Shown here: positions 17,429-25,767 of the stretch, in pieces
Position numbering within the stretch: the first letter of the stretch is position 1
Layout of the letters: each line of letters starts with the position of its first letter
Origin: Prevotellaceae bacterium UBA2852
GTDB lineage: Bacteria > Bacteroidota > Bacteroidia > Bacteroidales > Bacteroidaceae
Reading direction: 5' to 3'
NCBI GenBank assembly: GCA_002350855.1
Contig: DEFM01000006.1
Coordinates: 195,408-259,407 of the forward strand
DNA length: 64,000 nt
Program-made: the position numbers and the translations under genes
The notes under the pieces: generated by a model
What the model was told of the DNA's origin: nothing
The model's database searches: none
What the model saw: only the letters and a program-made list of their open reading frames with translations

Positions 17429-18142
17429 CAGAATAAGCAACTACAAAAAGAAAACAGTCGATTGACTGAAGAAAACGATGTCCTCAGAAAGCGGATTGAC
17501 TTGATAGACGAGAATGCCATCACCCGACTTCGAGACAAGAAGGATGCTGAAATCAAAGACCTACAAGAGCGACTTGGCAAAGCCGAGTCTGAGGCTGTCC
17601 GTTCAAGCAACAAGGCATATAGTGAGCATCAGAGAGCCGAAAGTTCAGAGAGTCAAGTTAAAGAAATGTTGGACATCCCAGAAATCAAGGAAACATGGGA
17701 GAGCGTTCAACAAAACAAGAAAGCTTTCTCGAAGCAGCTTGACAAATGGATTGAAGATGGTGTTGCTGCTATTAGGGTTTATGCAGAAGGCAAAGACAAC
17801 GACTTCCAACCCAAAGAGGGTAACGCTGTTGCATGGGGCATCATTGCTGAAGCATTCACGTGTGGCCTTGACCCATCCGACGGAAAGCAACGCAAGATGG
17901 CTACCGCCTATCTATTAGAGAGGGTGTCATGGACTGGCATCTCATCAGATTACAAAAATGATCTCACCGCTACACGTACAAGACAACTCTGTGATGCGAT
18001 GACGGTCTCCAAAGATTTGATGGCTAATTTACTCCTTGCCGCTGGCGGCAGAGGCGGCGTCAGTTCTGGTGGCGATGGTTCCAATAGTGAACTTACCAAT
18101 TGGGATGGTACAAAGAAAAAGAATGGTTGGGGAATAAGTTGA
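17429..18142 (+). pseudogene. C-terminal part of the relaxase after the amber codon
   Basis: This is in the same frame as the relaxase. It opens QNKQLQKENSRLTEENDVLR, a seamless continuation of the coiled coil, followed by a helical domain (CGLDPSDGKQRKMATAYLLE) and a Gly-rich tail ending NGWGIS. A TTG at 17462 could start a separate 226-aa protein, but the continuous frame argues for one original gene of about 706 codons. Confidence 0.75.
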
Positions 18143-18195
18143 CAGGCTAAATTAAACGCAGTGGAACTATGGCATCAATAAAGGTAAAGTTCAGA

Positions 18196-18221
18196 CCCTC
18201 TACAGTTGAGGGATTTAATTT
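18196..18221 (+). terminator. Terminator between relaxase and convergent genes
   Basis: CCCTC (18196-18200) and GAGGG (18208-18212) form a short stem followed by T-rich sequence at the convergent boundary. Confidence 0.5.
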
Positions 18222-18431
18222 TTAATCAGCAAATATTACATTCTCTACATAGTCATTGAAATCTTCATCCCTCACACACATGGTGTGTTGGCAGTTCGGA
18301 CAGTTGAAAGGAGTCTCATCCCGTAAGTCAACGGGAATGGGTTTCGAGAAATCCCAACTCATAAACACTCCTTTTGGAACCGAGAATACGGTTCCACATT
18401 TAGGACATTTGATGGTATATAACTGTGCCAT
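18222..18431 (-). CDS. Small zinc-ribbon protein
   Basis: The 69-aa protein has CPKCGTVF (Cys 9 and 12) and CPNCQHTM (Cys 44 and 47), a four-cysteine zinc ribbon. It lies 2 bp downstream of the 95-aa gene and probably shares its transcript. The role is unknown; small zinc ribbons often bind nucleic acid or partner proteins. Confidence 0.7.
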   Translation of the reverse strand: MAQLYTIKCPKCGTVFSVPKGVFMSWDFSKPIPVDLRDETPFNCPNCQHTMCVRDEDFNDYVENVIFAD

Positions 18432-18433
18432 AA

Positions 18434-18721
18434 TTATTTTACTTTAGCTCTGTTCATGACAATCGTTTCCTCTACTGGAGCACCCATCGTCCAATACTTA
18501 TAGTCATCGATGTAGAGGTAGGGATGAAGGTATTTGCCCCATCTCTCCTCTACGCCGAAGCGACGCTGCATGTCAATGAAGTATAGGAACTCCTCTTCGG
18601 TCAATGGGCATTTGCCACGCACGATATACTCGTGTGGTGCCCAGGGCATGGTCTTGGCAAACGTCCACTGGCAGCGCGCAATCATCTCACGTAACTTATC
18701 GTAATCCAATTCAACAGCCAT
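18434..18721 (-). CDS. 95-aa conserved hypothetical protein
   Basis: A small Trp/Tyr-rich protein (CQWTFAKTMPWAPHEYIVRG, HPYLYIDDYKYWTMG). I have a recollection of similar proteins in Bacteroidales genomes, but no function. It sits between the EVE-like protein and the zinc-ribbon gene in the same direction. Confidence 0.6.
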   Translation of the reverse strand: MAVELDYDKLREMIARCQWTFAKTMPWAPHEYIVRGKCPLTEEEFLYFIDMQRRFGVEERWGKYLHPYLYIDDYKYWTMGAPVEETIVMNRAKVK

Positions 18722-18746
18722 TTCTTTTTGAACAATATTGCTTGCA

Positions 18747-20141
18747 CTAACAATTGATATTGATACCGTTCATATTGATACCATCGATTTTATCGCTGTA
18801 CTTTTCTATGAACTGCTGCCAAAGAGACTCCATTTTCCTTGCTTCATCCTCTGTCAACAATCTGCCAGAATGTCCGCCACTCCAGTCAAATGTGGGTATG
18901 GCCTCCTGTAATTCCTTTGTCTTAATCATCGGAGCTGTTTCTGGGTTTAATATAAGATTAGGAATCATGTCCATGTAGAATGTCTGACGACCTTTACCAC
19001 TCCAGTCTTCAGCTTCATAGGGATGAGAGTCGAAAACACCGCTCATGACGACACCAGTGTTTCCTTCTCCAACTTTTACCATAAAGAAGCGGTCTCCACA
19101 CTTGGCTTTCTTGTAATCCCATACACTCCAGTTAAAACACTCTGTCAGCATGTGCTTAACACTGTTGTTATGACGATCCATCGTAACGCTTGATATGGAA
19201 GGATTCCACATCAAGATAAAGGTGTTTTGTTTGTCATCAAATCCTTCTCCTGGATATGTCGGCTGATAATGGATGTCCTCAGGTTGATAACGGGCAGCCA
19301 TCTTCATCATCTCACGAACCTTGGTCACCGTCAATTTACCAGTTTTTTCGTACTGCCAATCATCAATAGGCCGGAAAAGTCCTTCGGGAAGTATCTTCCA
19401 CAACTCCTTGAAAGGAATCAGAACAGGAGCCACCGACTCATTGTCCAAGTCAAATATGGCAAAAAGAGAGGCTTCTGAAATATAATCAAACTCAGCCACC
19501 TTGCCATTTTTCAACATGATGGCAGAAATAGTCAGCGGATTGTCCTCGTCATCGGGAGAAGGTATGGCCATTCGCGTACTGGTGTCTTCAAGATTTGCGA
19601 AATGCCATTGTACGGATTGCAGATAATCCAGTAGTTTCTCCATTTTTTTCTTTTTGTAGCTTTCTGTCAGGCTAATGTTGAACCCGTCAAACAATTTAGG
19701 CCCTACACAGAAATGACAGAACAGACCATAGAAAACAACAGGACATCCTGCATGCTTTACCAGTGCTCTTGTTACCGACAGATTCGATTCATGCTGTTGT
19801 TGAATCCATTTGTCGTTATATTCCTCCAATGGATTATTGACCTTGCACTCATCATCATCCTCTTCAAATGCTTCACCTTTCGTCAATTCCATCAATGCTG
19901 CGATTGTCCTGGCAAACAGCTGATAATCTGCTGTGGAAGAGAAGGAACACACTCGTACTTCCAATCCGTTGTCTTCTTGATTCACCTCAATGCCACGTAT
20001 GGCCTGAAGATGAGTGCCGAACTTCACTGAAGGAAACTCATTGGATGTAACCACAATTTGCTCGCCCTTGTTTGCCAAATACTTCAAGAAGGTTTCTGGC
20101 TGCGGGATGTTTTTTGTTCTAATTGTTACACGAACGCTCAT
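18747..20141 (-). CDS. Two-part protein with C-terminal EVE/PUA-like module (464 aa)
   Basis: Residues 1-150 form an alpha/beta domain of unknown type with an acidic stretch (EEDDDE). Residues about 310-450 carry WSVWDYKKAKCGDRFFMV, then GVVMSG, PYEAEDWSGKGR and WSGGHSG. This matches the pattern of EVE/PUA-like domains that read modified bases in defence proteins (a Trp-Asp-Tyr entry, GDR strand, gly-x-val-x-ser-gly). The same module with nearly the same motif order occurs in the protein at 21347-23491. No nuclease motif is seen. It probably belongs to the defence cargo. Confidence is high for a real gene and moderate for the fold. Confidence 0.7.
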   Translation of the reverse strand: MSVRVTIRTKNIPQPETFLKYLANKGEQIVVTSNEFPSVKFGTHLQAIRGIEVNQEDNGLEVRVCSFSSTADYQLFARTIAALMELTKGEAFEEDDDECKVNNPLEEYNDKWIQQQHESNLSVTRALVKHAGCPVVFYGLFCHFCVGPKLFDGFNISLTESYKKKKMEKLLDYLQSVQWHFANLEDTSTRMAIPSPDDEDNPLTISAIMLKNGKVAEFDYISEASLFAIFDLDNESVAPVLIPFKELWKILPEGLFRPIDDWQYEKTGKLTVTKVREMMKMAARYQPEDIHYQPTYPGEGFDDKQNTFILMWNPSISSVTMDRHNNSVKHMLTECFNWSVWDYKKAKCGDRFFMVKVGEGNTGVVMSGVFDSHPYEAEDWSGKGRQTFYMDMIPNLILNPETAPMIKTKELQEAIPTFDWSGGHSGRLLTEDEARKMESLWQQFIEKYSDKIDGINMNGININC

Positions 20142-20395
20142 GATTATAACTGTTTTGAGTTCTATTTAAAAGGACTACCGTGCTTTATCGGGATCTGGCT
20201 TCCCCAAGACAAGACTTCTTTTATCCCAGAGGGACTTGTGCATGGGTGCTTCACACACCATTAGAGTACCGAGTAATTCTACTTATCCTTAGTGTGTACC
20301 TTGCGTCCAGATGAGATTGCTCGCATCCTTAGTAGCTGTCATTTCAGTTCACTGTACTCCCAGCTTGCACGGTTACGCTTCCTAGTCCATTATTC
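20142..20395. other. Non-coding gap between the HIRAN gene and the EVE-like gene
   Basis: I see no gene, no terminator and no copy of the shared palindrome here. Confidence 0.5.
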
Positions 20396-20755
20396 TTACT
20401 TATTATTTCTAACGATTCTTATAGTCAGACGAATCTGATTCTCATAGTGTGCCTCAGGATTAATTTTGCTGATGCGACACTCAAAGATGCTGTCCCAACC
20501 CATTTCAAGCAATTGGGCAATAGTCTCGTTTTCATCATTTGGAATATATCCGAGGAGATAGTCAACGTTCTCGCCAGTATCTTCATCGATGGTGTTATAA
20601 ACAACAGCCACAGCATTCTTGTCATAGCGATTGTCGAGGTCTCTCTGTAGTTCCAGACAGGTTCCTACATGTAACTCGTCCCACACTTCGTCCACGTCAT
20701 GATACTGACGACCAGCCAAATGACACTCTTTGAAAAATAATTTTTTTGCCTTCAT
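20396..20755 (-). CDS. HIRAN-domain protein
   Basis: The 119-aa product is almost entirely a HIRAN domain: HLAGRQYHD, GTCLELQRDLDNRYDKNAVAV, LLGYIPNDENETIAQLLEMG. HIRAN domains bind single-stranded DNA ends and occur with SNF2-type helicases. I chose ATG 20755 rather than 20809 because the conserved promoter box (20795-20802) lies between the two. Its promoter carries the shared palindrome, linking it to the helicase operons. Confidence 0.82.
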   Translation of the reverse strand: MKAKKLFFKECHLAGRQYHDVDEVWDELHVGTCLELQRDLDNRYDKNAVAVVYNTIDEDTGENVDYLLGYIPNDENETIAQLLEMGWDSIFECRISKINPEAHYENQIRLTIRIVRNNK

Positions 20756-20794
20756 AACTTTAACTATTTGAGGGTTTAACTTTAATTTCTCCTG

Positions 20795-20831
20795 CAAAGT
20801 TATGTCCATGTTGTTTCAAATTGTGGGACAA
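20795..20831 (-). promoter_or_regulatory. Promoter with shared palindrome, site 1 (HIRAN gene)
   Basis: The palindrome at 20811-20831 (TTGTTTCA, AATTG, TGGGACAA) lies 8 bases from the TAACTTTG box (20795-20802, minus strand). Same geometry as sites 2-4. Confidence 0.8.
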
Positions 20832-20843
20832 CCTTGAAGATTT

Positions 20844-21350
20844 TTATTGTTTTCTCAAAAATTCTTCTATCATATGCAATGCTTTCTCATGTTTTGCAAC
20901 CAAATCTGGGTACCCAAACGCTTTGCCACGAGCAATATTATGATGTAGGTCATTGAGCTTGACATGAATGGCAGTCATATTACCTGAGTCAATAATCCGC
21001 TGCACATAATCTTCATAACTAATGCTATCATTATGGGTGCACAGCCGGAGAGCTTCAATGATTTCATCAGGGATGTCTTCGTTTCGTAGATCATCAAAAG
21101 TCCAGTCTGTATCTTCAACTACGTCATGGAGGAATCCAACACATTTTTCTGCATCAGTTTGTCCCATAGAGCCTATGAGCAAAGGATGTAAGATGACAGC
21201 ATTACCATCCCTGTCTCGTTGACCTTCATGGGCATCCATGGCAATCCTGATGCTTTTCTCCACGCTATCCTGTGTAATTGGGTCAACATTAGTAGACCGC
21301 TTACAGGTAATCTCAAAAGAGATAAATTGATTTCCTATTTTCATAATCAT
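20844..21350 (-). CDS. HD-domain phosphohydrolase (SpoT/MESH1-like)
   Basis: The 168-aa protein matches the HD hydrolase fold of (p)ppGpp hydrolases: AMDAHEGQRDRDG, LHPLL, the HD pair in FLHDVVEDTDWT, and LNDLHHNIARG. It would hydrolyse a (p)ppGpp-like or other nucleotide. I chose ATG 21350 because it overlaps the stop of the upstream gene (ATGA). It is the last gene of the operon that begins at 23994, which suggests a role in signal breakdown or nucleotide control within the cargo rather than housekeeping stringent response. Confidence 0.82.
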   Translation of the reverse strand: MIMKIGNQFISFEITCKRSTNVDPITQDSVEKSIRIAMDAHEGQRDRDGNAVILHPLLIGSMGQTDAEKCVGFLHDVVEDTDWTFDDLRNEDIPDEIIEALRLCTHNDSISYEDYVQRIIDSGNMTAIHVKLNDLHHNIARGKAFGYPDLVAKHEKALHMIEEFLRKQ

Positions 21351-23491
21351 TCGGATATTTGGCCTTGCATCCAAAGAAAGCCTCTGACAGGCATTCCTTT
21401 TTCTGCATTTGATAGTAACTCACTCTTGAAATATAATGGAATAAATGTTTCTTCAGGTTCGTGACAGATAGAAATGGTAGCTTTCATGAATTCCTTATCA
21501 AGCAGATATGCCGTTTCAATCTCTTCAATGGGCGAAGCAAATTCTGCATCATCTGGACAGGATTCATTGTGATTTATCAAAGCGACGAGATTTTCACAGC
21601 TTAATCTAATCGGAATCAATACACCATTCTCATCATATTCTTCTTCAATTCCCATGTCGTTCCTGAATTTCCTTGATGTCTCTTCATCCAGTACGATTTC
21701 CCGTTCTGCTTCTTCTATGGTGTATGCAGACGCAGCAAGGTCTATGTTCATTTTGCTCCCAACAATATACCTTCCTTTGTTCTTGTAATAGTCAGTTGCA
21801 AAGAATGCAAATGATAGACTTTCCGTTTCAGCCCAGACAATGGCCTCGATGTGGTTTTCCCACTCAAAGACCTTTTTGATTGTTACCTCATGACAGATTC
21901 CCTTATGACAAGGATATGTAGTCTGGAAGTCTATCCTTTGCCTTTTCAAATTGTTTAACAACAGTGCCATCAACCCCATGTCCTCACCAGTTCTGACTGC
22001 AATGATGTCAGCCTCTTCGTTTTCGTAGTCATCACTTGTAATACAGGTATGAGATGTTCCATAACCGGGCCATTTACCAATCTGGGCAAGAACATCTGGA
22101 AGTTCATCCAAATCAAAAACCGTTTCAAGATGATTACCCTGATATTGATATATCTCTGGAGCCTTCCATCCTCTCTCCTTGAAGACGGTATTAAACAAAG
22201 TGCCATCTGCTTCTTCAGAAGTTTCCTGATGAACTTGATCAATATATTTTTTCCAGAGCTCTTCGAGTCGTGTTGCCTGTTCGTCAGATAGTATTTCTCC
22301 TGAGTGTCCGTTATTCCAGTTGAAGTCTGCAACACCTTCTGTCAACTCCTCAATAGTTAGCAACTTTGGGGACTTGTCTGGATGAATCATGTGGCTAAGG
22401 CTCATTCTGATATAATACACCTTTCTTCCTTTCCCGCTCCAGTCTTCGTCGGGGTAGGGTGTTCCGATGATAGAACCACGCATCACCACACCTTTTTTCC
22501 CTTCACCAGTGCGTATCATATAAAATCTGTCGCCAATGTGTGCATTCTGGTAGTCCCAGATGCTCCAGTCGTAGTAAAAGCCTTCATCGTCAAAGTCATC
22601 CATCGCTTCCTCAAACTCAGACAACTTGTAATTACTTATATCCGTATTCCAGCGCATGATAAAGGTTTTGCGGAAGTTTTCGCGGACGATGCCATTGGCT
22701 TTTTCATATAACCTGTTCCAATCCTCTTCTTCCATTTTGTCAAGAAGGAATTGGGCTGTATCCATAAGACAAAACTCTTCACATTCTTCGAAGAGTTGGC
22801 AGAAATCATCAAAAGCAACCATCTTGCAAGTGTTACCTTGCATCATGCCAATATACTTGCAAACACCAACGAATACATCCTGTGTGTTGTCAATAACCCG
22901 AAGTGTGCTGAGTTCTTCATCCTCAGAGATGTGTCGTTTTTCTTCCCTGACATTGAAAGCATCTAAACCTGTCCATTGTAATGATATAAAATCCCTATAC
23001 ACGTCAAGGGCATTTTGTTCAGGATACAGCGATGGATCAAGATGAAAGTCTCTGTTTACACCTGTTATGACAATCTTTTCTCCTCTTTCCAGAATATCCT
23101 CGATATTGATCTGACGCAGATGCCATTCCTGCACAGCGTCGCTATCCGTTAGTTTAGAACACTTATCATCTTCTTCTGTGATTCTTGCAACACGATGTAC
23201 TTTCTTAACTGCATTCAGATAAGCATAGCACAGATGTATGTCATCTTCTGACGCTAACCAAGGCAAATCCACAACAATGCCACCACCAATCATCTGTTTG
23301 ATAGTGATTCCTTGTGTGGAAAGGTCTTCTATCATCAGTGTATATGATGAAACCTCGTTGTTTGCTGGCTCATTATACCTCCTCTTGACATCTTCTTCAT
23401 TGGTGATGTCTTTGAGCAGCATAAGCATATTGTCAATGACCTTCTCGTCATTGAACTTACGGATTCCGGTTATTACGTGTTTATAAGCCAT
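21347..23491 (-). CDS. Large multi-domain protein with central EVE/PUA-like module (714 aa)
   Basis: The central region (about residues 285-425) carries WSIWDYQNAHIGDRFYMI, GVVMRG, PYPDEDWSGKGR and WNNGHSG, closely parallel to the 464-aa protein at 18747-20141. The N-terminal part (1-280) is alpha/beta. A third part (about 440-714) includes GYGTSHTCITSDDY and ends GFLWMQGQISE; I do not recognise it. No helicase or nuclease motif is visible. The ATG at 23491 is used because position 23500 is only a TTG. It is the second gene of the site-2 operon. Confidence 0.7.
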   Translation of the reverse strand: MAYKHVITGIRKFNDEKVIDNMLMLLKDITNEEDVKRRYNEPANNEVSSYTLMIEDLSTQGITIKQMIGGGIVVDLPWLASEDDIHLCYAYLNAVKKVHRVARITEEDDKCSKLTDSDAVQEWHLRQINIEDILERGEKIVITGVNRDFHLDPSLYPEQNALDVYRDFISLQWTGLDAFNVREEKRHISEDEELSTLRVIDNTQDVFVGVCKYIGMMQGNTCKMVAFDDFCQLFEECEEFCLMDTAQFLLDKMEEEDWNRLYEKANGIVRENFRKTFIMRWNTDISNYKLSEFEEAMDDFDDEGFYYDWSIWDYQNAHIGDRFYMIRTGEGKKGVVMRGSIIGTPYPDEDWSGKGRKVYYIRMSLSHMIHPDKSPKLLTIEELTEGVADFNWNNGHSGEILSDEQATRLEELWKKYIDQVHQETSEEADGTLFNTVFKERGWKAPEIYQYQGNHLETVFDLDELPDVLAQIGKWPGYGTSHTCITSDDYENEEADIIAVRTGEDMGLMALLLNNLKRQRIDFQTTYPCHKGICHEVTIKKVFEWENHIEAIVWAETESLSFAFFATDYYKNKGRYIVGSKMNIDLAASAYTIEEAEREIVLDEETSRKFRNDMGIEEEYDENGVLIPIRLSCENLVALINHNESCPDDAEFASPIEEIETAYLLDKEFMKATISICHEPEETFIPLYFKSELLSNAEKGMPVRGFLWMQGQISE

Positions 23492-23511
23492 ATTCTTCAA
23501 CGTTGTTTATG

Positions 23512-23994
23512 TTACATAGAGAGTATTTCTGCATATCCTTCAGGTGTGTTAAAGGGCATTATCTGGATAAGATGCTCTTCTGTTTTACCTACCATTTCTC
23601 TTACAGCCCATTCTTTGCTTAGTCCTGCTTCTTTTGCATCAGGACGTTTTGCAATTTCAAGTAATGCTTCGAGAAGTCTGTATCTCCATACATCAATTTC
23701 TTCTTCTGTAAAATAGTATGTGTTATCACTCAATCTGAAAGATAATAATTTGCAAAACAGTCCCTGAGGATAAGTGTTCCTGACCATTATTGCTTCATTC
23801 TTTTTCTTATCCTTCAAGTCAAAAGCGAAAATATACCATCCTTCCCATTCTTTAATGAACGTGATGGTTTTATACTTAACATTGTAGTCTCTTGCAAATC
23901 CTTTTGCTTTTTGAAGAGCATCGGAATATCTTTCCAACGATTCTATATCCATTTCAGCAATCGGACAAATCGAATTCTGCTTTATTTTATTCAT
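23512..23994 (-). CDS. Unknown 160-aa protein, first gene of the EVE/HD operon
   Basis: No family is recognised. The N-terminal third reads like a small alpha/beta domain (KTITFIKEWEGWYIFAFDLK), and the rest is helical with many Glu and Arg. I prefer ATG 23994 to ATG 24003 because the predicted transcription start (near 24008) would leave almost no leader for the latter. It is preceded by the second copy of the shared palindrome. Confidence 0.6.
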   Translation of the reverse strand: MNKIKQNSICPIAEMDIESLERYSDALQKAKGFARDYNVKYKTITFIKEWEGWYIFAFDLKDKKKNEAIMVRNTYPQGLFCKLLSFRLSDNTYYFTEEEIDVWRYRLLEALLEIAKRPDAKEAGLSKEWAVREMVGKTEEHLIQIMPFNTPEGYAEILSM

Positions 23995-24014
23995 AGTTTG
24001 CATATTTTTTCTTG

Positions 24015-24051
24015 CAAAGATAGACTACTGTTGTCCCAAATCGTGGGACAG
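24015..24051 (-). promoter_or_regulatory. Promoter with shared palindrome, site 2 (EVE/HD operon)
   Basis: The palindrome at 24031-24051 (TTGTCCCA, AATCG, TGGGACAG) has a perfect 7-bp core arm and lies 8 bases from the TATCTTTG box (24015-24022). Confidence 0.85.
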
Positions 24052-24099
24052 GCTGGAATTATTTTCTAAATAACTTCATTTTGTTTGCATAGAAAAGCA

Positions 24100-24128
24100 G
24101 AGGTCATCCCAATACATGGGACGACCTC
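24100..24128 (-). terminator. Terminator of the AddAB-like/EVE-nuclease operon, also operator-like
   Basis: GAGGTCATCCCA and TGGGACGACCTC form a long stem with one mismatch just past the convergent stop at 24138, followed on the minus strand by a T-rich stretch. Its core (TCCCA, 5 bases, TGGGA) is also the core of the shared palindrome, so it could double as a regulator site. Confidence 0.65.
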
Positions 24129-24137
24129 ATCCAGATA

Positions 24138-25718
24138 TTATAGTTCTTTGATTATTTCCTTTCCAATCAGATGATTAAGTGTCGCACCAGAATCAGGGTC
24201 TGAATAAATAGATGCCCAGTGGTCTTCAAAGATTGGATTGTTCCTGTCAGCACTGCCATTCTTGTTTACCTTGTATAAGATAAGGCGTTCCTTGTCGCAA
24301 ATACCCATTATTGACGATCTTAGCATTCGAGCATATGATAAAGCCTGGTTAAAAGCTTTCTGAAGTTCCTGAACAGGAGCCATGTCAAGTTTAGCCTCAA
24401 TAATCATCGGAGCATTTTCAAAATGCTTTTCACCTTTTGGGAAAAAGACGAAATCTGGTATGGCCTTTTCTTTCCGACCTGCTTTTTGAGATAGTTGACG
24501 AGTCCAGTCTTTATTTGTATATCCAAGTTTTTCTAACATTGGAATCAGAATCTGTTCTTCTACATGCTTCTCCAATTTAATTTCACCAAAATCGACATCA
24601 GAACCCTCAAAAAGTGATGGGAATAAGGCTTTGTCTCCACCTCTCTCTTCTATCATACGCAATAATTCGGAATAGTCTTTTGCAGACAATTCTATGCCGT
24701 TCACACCTTGTAGATTACGCCTGACAATTGGCACCTGCGACATATAATGGTCACTCTTCAAATCGTTGAAGGTAATGTGCGGTGTCAAAATGCCGTCACA
24801 TACCGTTGTCCTGCAATGATAATAGTCAAAAGGATTAAAGATGCCACCGCTATTAGATCTCCATATAGAGTGAATGTAGCTCCTTGGTGAAGTACAGTAA
24901 AGGACAATAATATCACCACGCCTTGTCCTTTCATTACATGCCCAAATACTTTGGTCGTTTCCGTTTGGTGTTTCGCCCAAAGAATCAAGGAAAGTAAAGT
25001 CGCCACCACTTGCACCGGTTAACCATACATTTGTAGGTTTGGGAAGATCTGAACTGATGCTGTCTTCTACAAGCATGTTTGCGAAGTCATAGATGCAAGC
25101 ACATAGTTCCGCATCTGACATTTCATATTCCTTTTGAAATTTGTTCCAACTCTCGCAAATGTCATAGTAGTATGTTAAGTAGGCCTTATAATCTTTGGAA
25201 CGAGGAATAGGAGGCATCTCTATACCCAACGCATCACAATTTCTTTGAATGATGTCAAAACGTCTTGGTAACAGAATAGGCTTGAAGCAGTCAAAACTAT
25301 AATAGAGGAGTAGTGATAGAAGGGGAGTGTTCGCTGCCTTATGACGATACTGATCTTTCCTGAGTAAGATTGCGTTTTCATCAAATATTAATGTGTCATC
25401 ATCATTATAACGCAACTCACCCTTTTCGTCCAATAAAGGCCTGAGAATATCAAATTCTTCAGCGAACTTATGAAATGTTTCACTCGTCCATTCCTCTGGA
25501 ATAAAGCCACGCTGTGATAAATTACTACTCCATAGCCAAAACATTCCAGCGATGTCTTCAGCAAAAGAGTCCTCCACTTTGTCTTCACCCCAATTCGAAG
25601 CATGTCTCCAAATGTTGAATGCTCCCTGGGAAGTGTCTTCGACTTCTGGATCAAATAGTTCTATACAGGCTTTCCCTTGTGGGCTATCCTTGTACATATT
25701 CCATAATTGCTTATTCAT
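24138..25718 (-). CDS. EVE-like domain fused to PD-(D/E)XK nuclease
   Basis: In this 526-aa protein the middle (about residues 225-355) looks EVE/PUA-like: VWLTGASGG, the Trp in QSIWACNERTRRGDIIVLYC and HSIWRS. The C-terminal part has an HsdR-N/type I-like PD-(D/E)XK core: PDFVFFPKG (Asp near 425) and MIIEAKLD (Glu-x-Lys near 442), preceded by EQILIPMLEKLGY. The combination fits a modification-dependent restriction nuclease. The N-terminal 220 residues are helical and unassigned. It is the last gene of the operon starting at 31682. Confidence 0.78.
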   Translation of the reverse strand: MNKQLWNMYKDSPQGKACIELFDPEVEDTSQGAFNIWRHASNWGEDKVEDSFAEDIAGMFWLWSSNLSQRGFIPEEWTSETFHKFAEEFDILRPLLDEKGELRYNDDDTLIFDENAILLRKDQYRHKAANTPLLSLLLYYSFDCFKPILLPRRFDIIQRNCDALGIEMPPIPRSKDYKAYLTYYYDICESWNKFQKEYEMSDAELCACIYDFANMLVEDSISSDLPKPTNVWLTGASGGDFTFLDSLGETPNGNDQSIWACNERTRRGDIIVLYCTSPRSYIHSIWRSNSGGIFNPFDYYHCRTTVCDGILTPHITFNDLKSDHYMSQVPIVRRNLQGVNGIELSAKDYSELLRMIEERGGDKALFPSLFEGSDVDFGEIKLEKHVEEQILIPMLEKLGYTNKDWTRQLSQKAGRKEKAIPDFVFFPKGEKHFENAPMIIEAKLDMAPVQELQKAFNQALSYARMLRSSIMGICDKERLILYKVNKNGSADRNNPIFEDHWASIYSDPDSGATLNHLIGKEIIKEL

Positions 25719-25767
25719 AAAGCTTCTCCTTATAATAATTCGATTATAATTTGTCCAAATGATTGAA

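Noticed and set aside
24003..24003. ATG 24003 as start of the 160-aa protein gene
   Set aside because: It would leave a leader of only a few bases after the predicted transcription start from the box at 24015-24022; ATG 23994 fits better.
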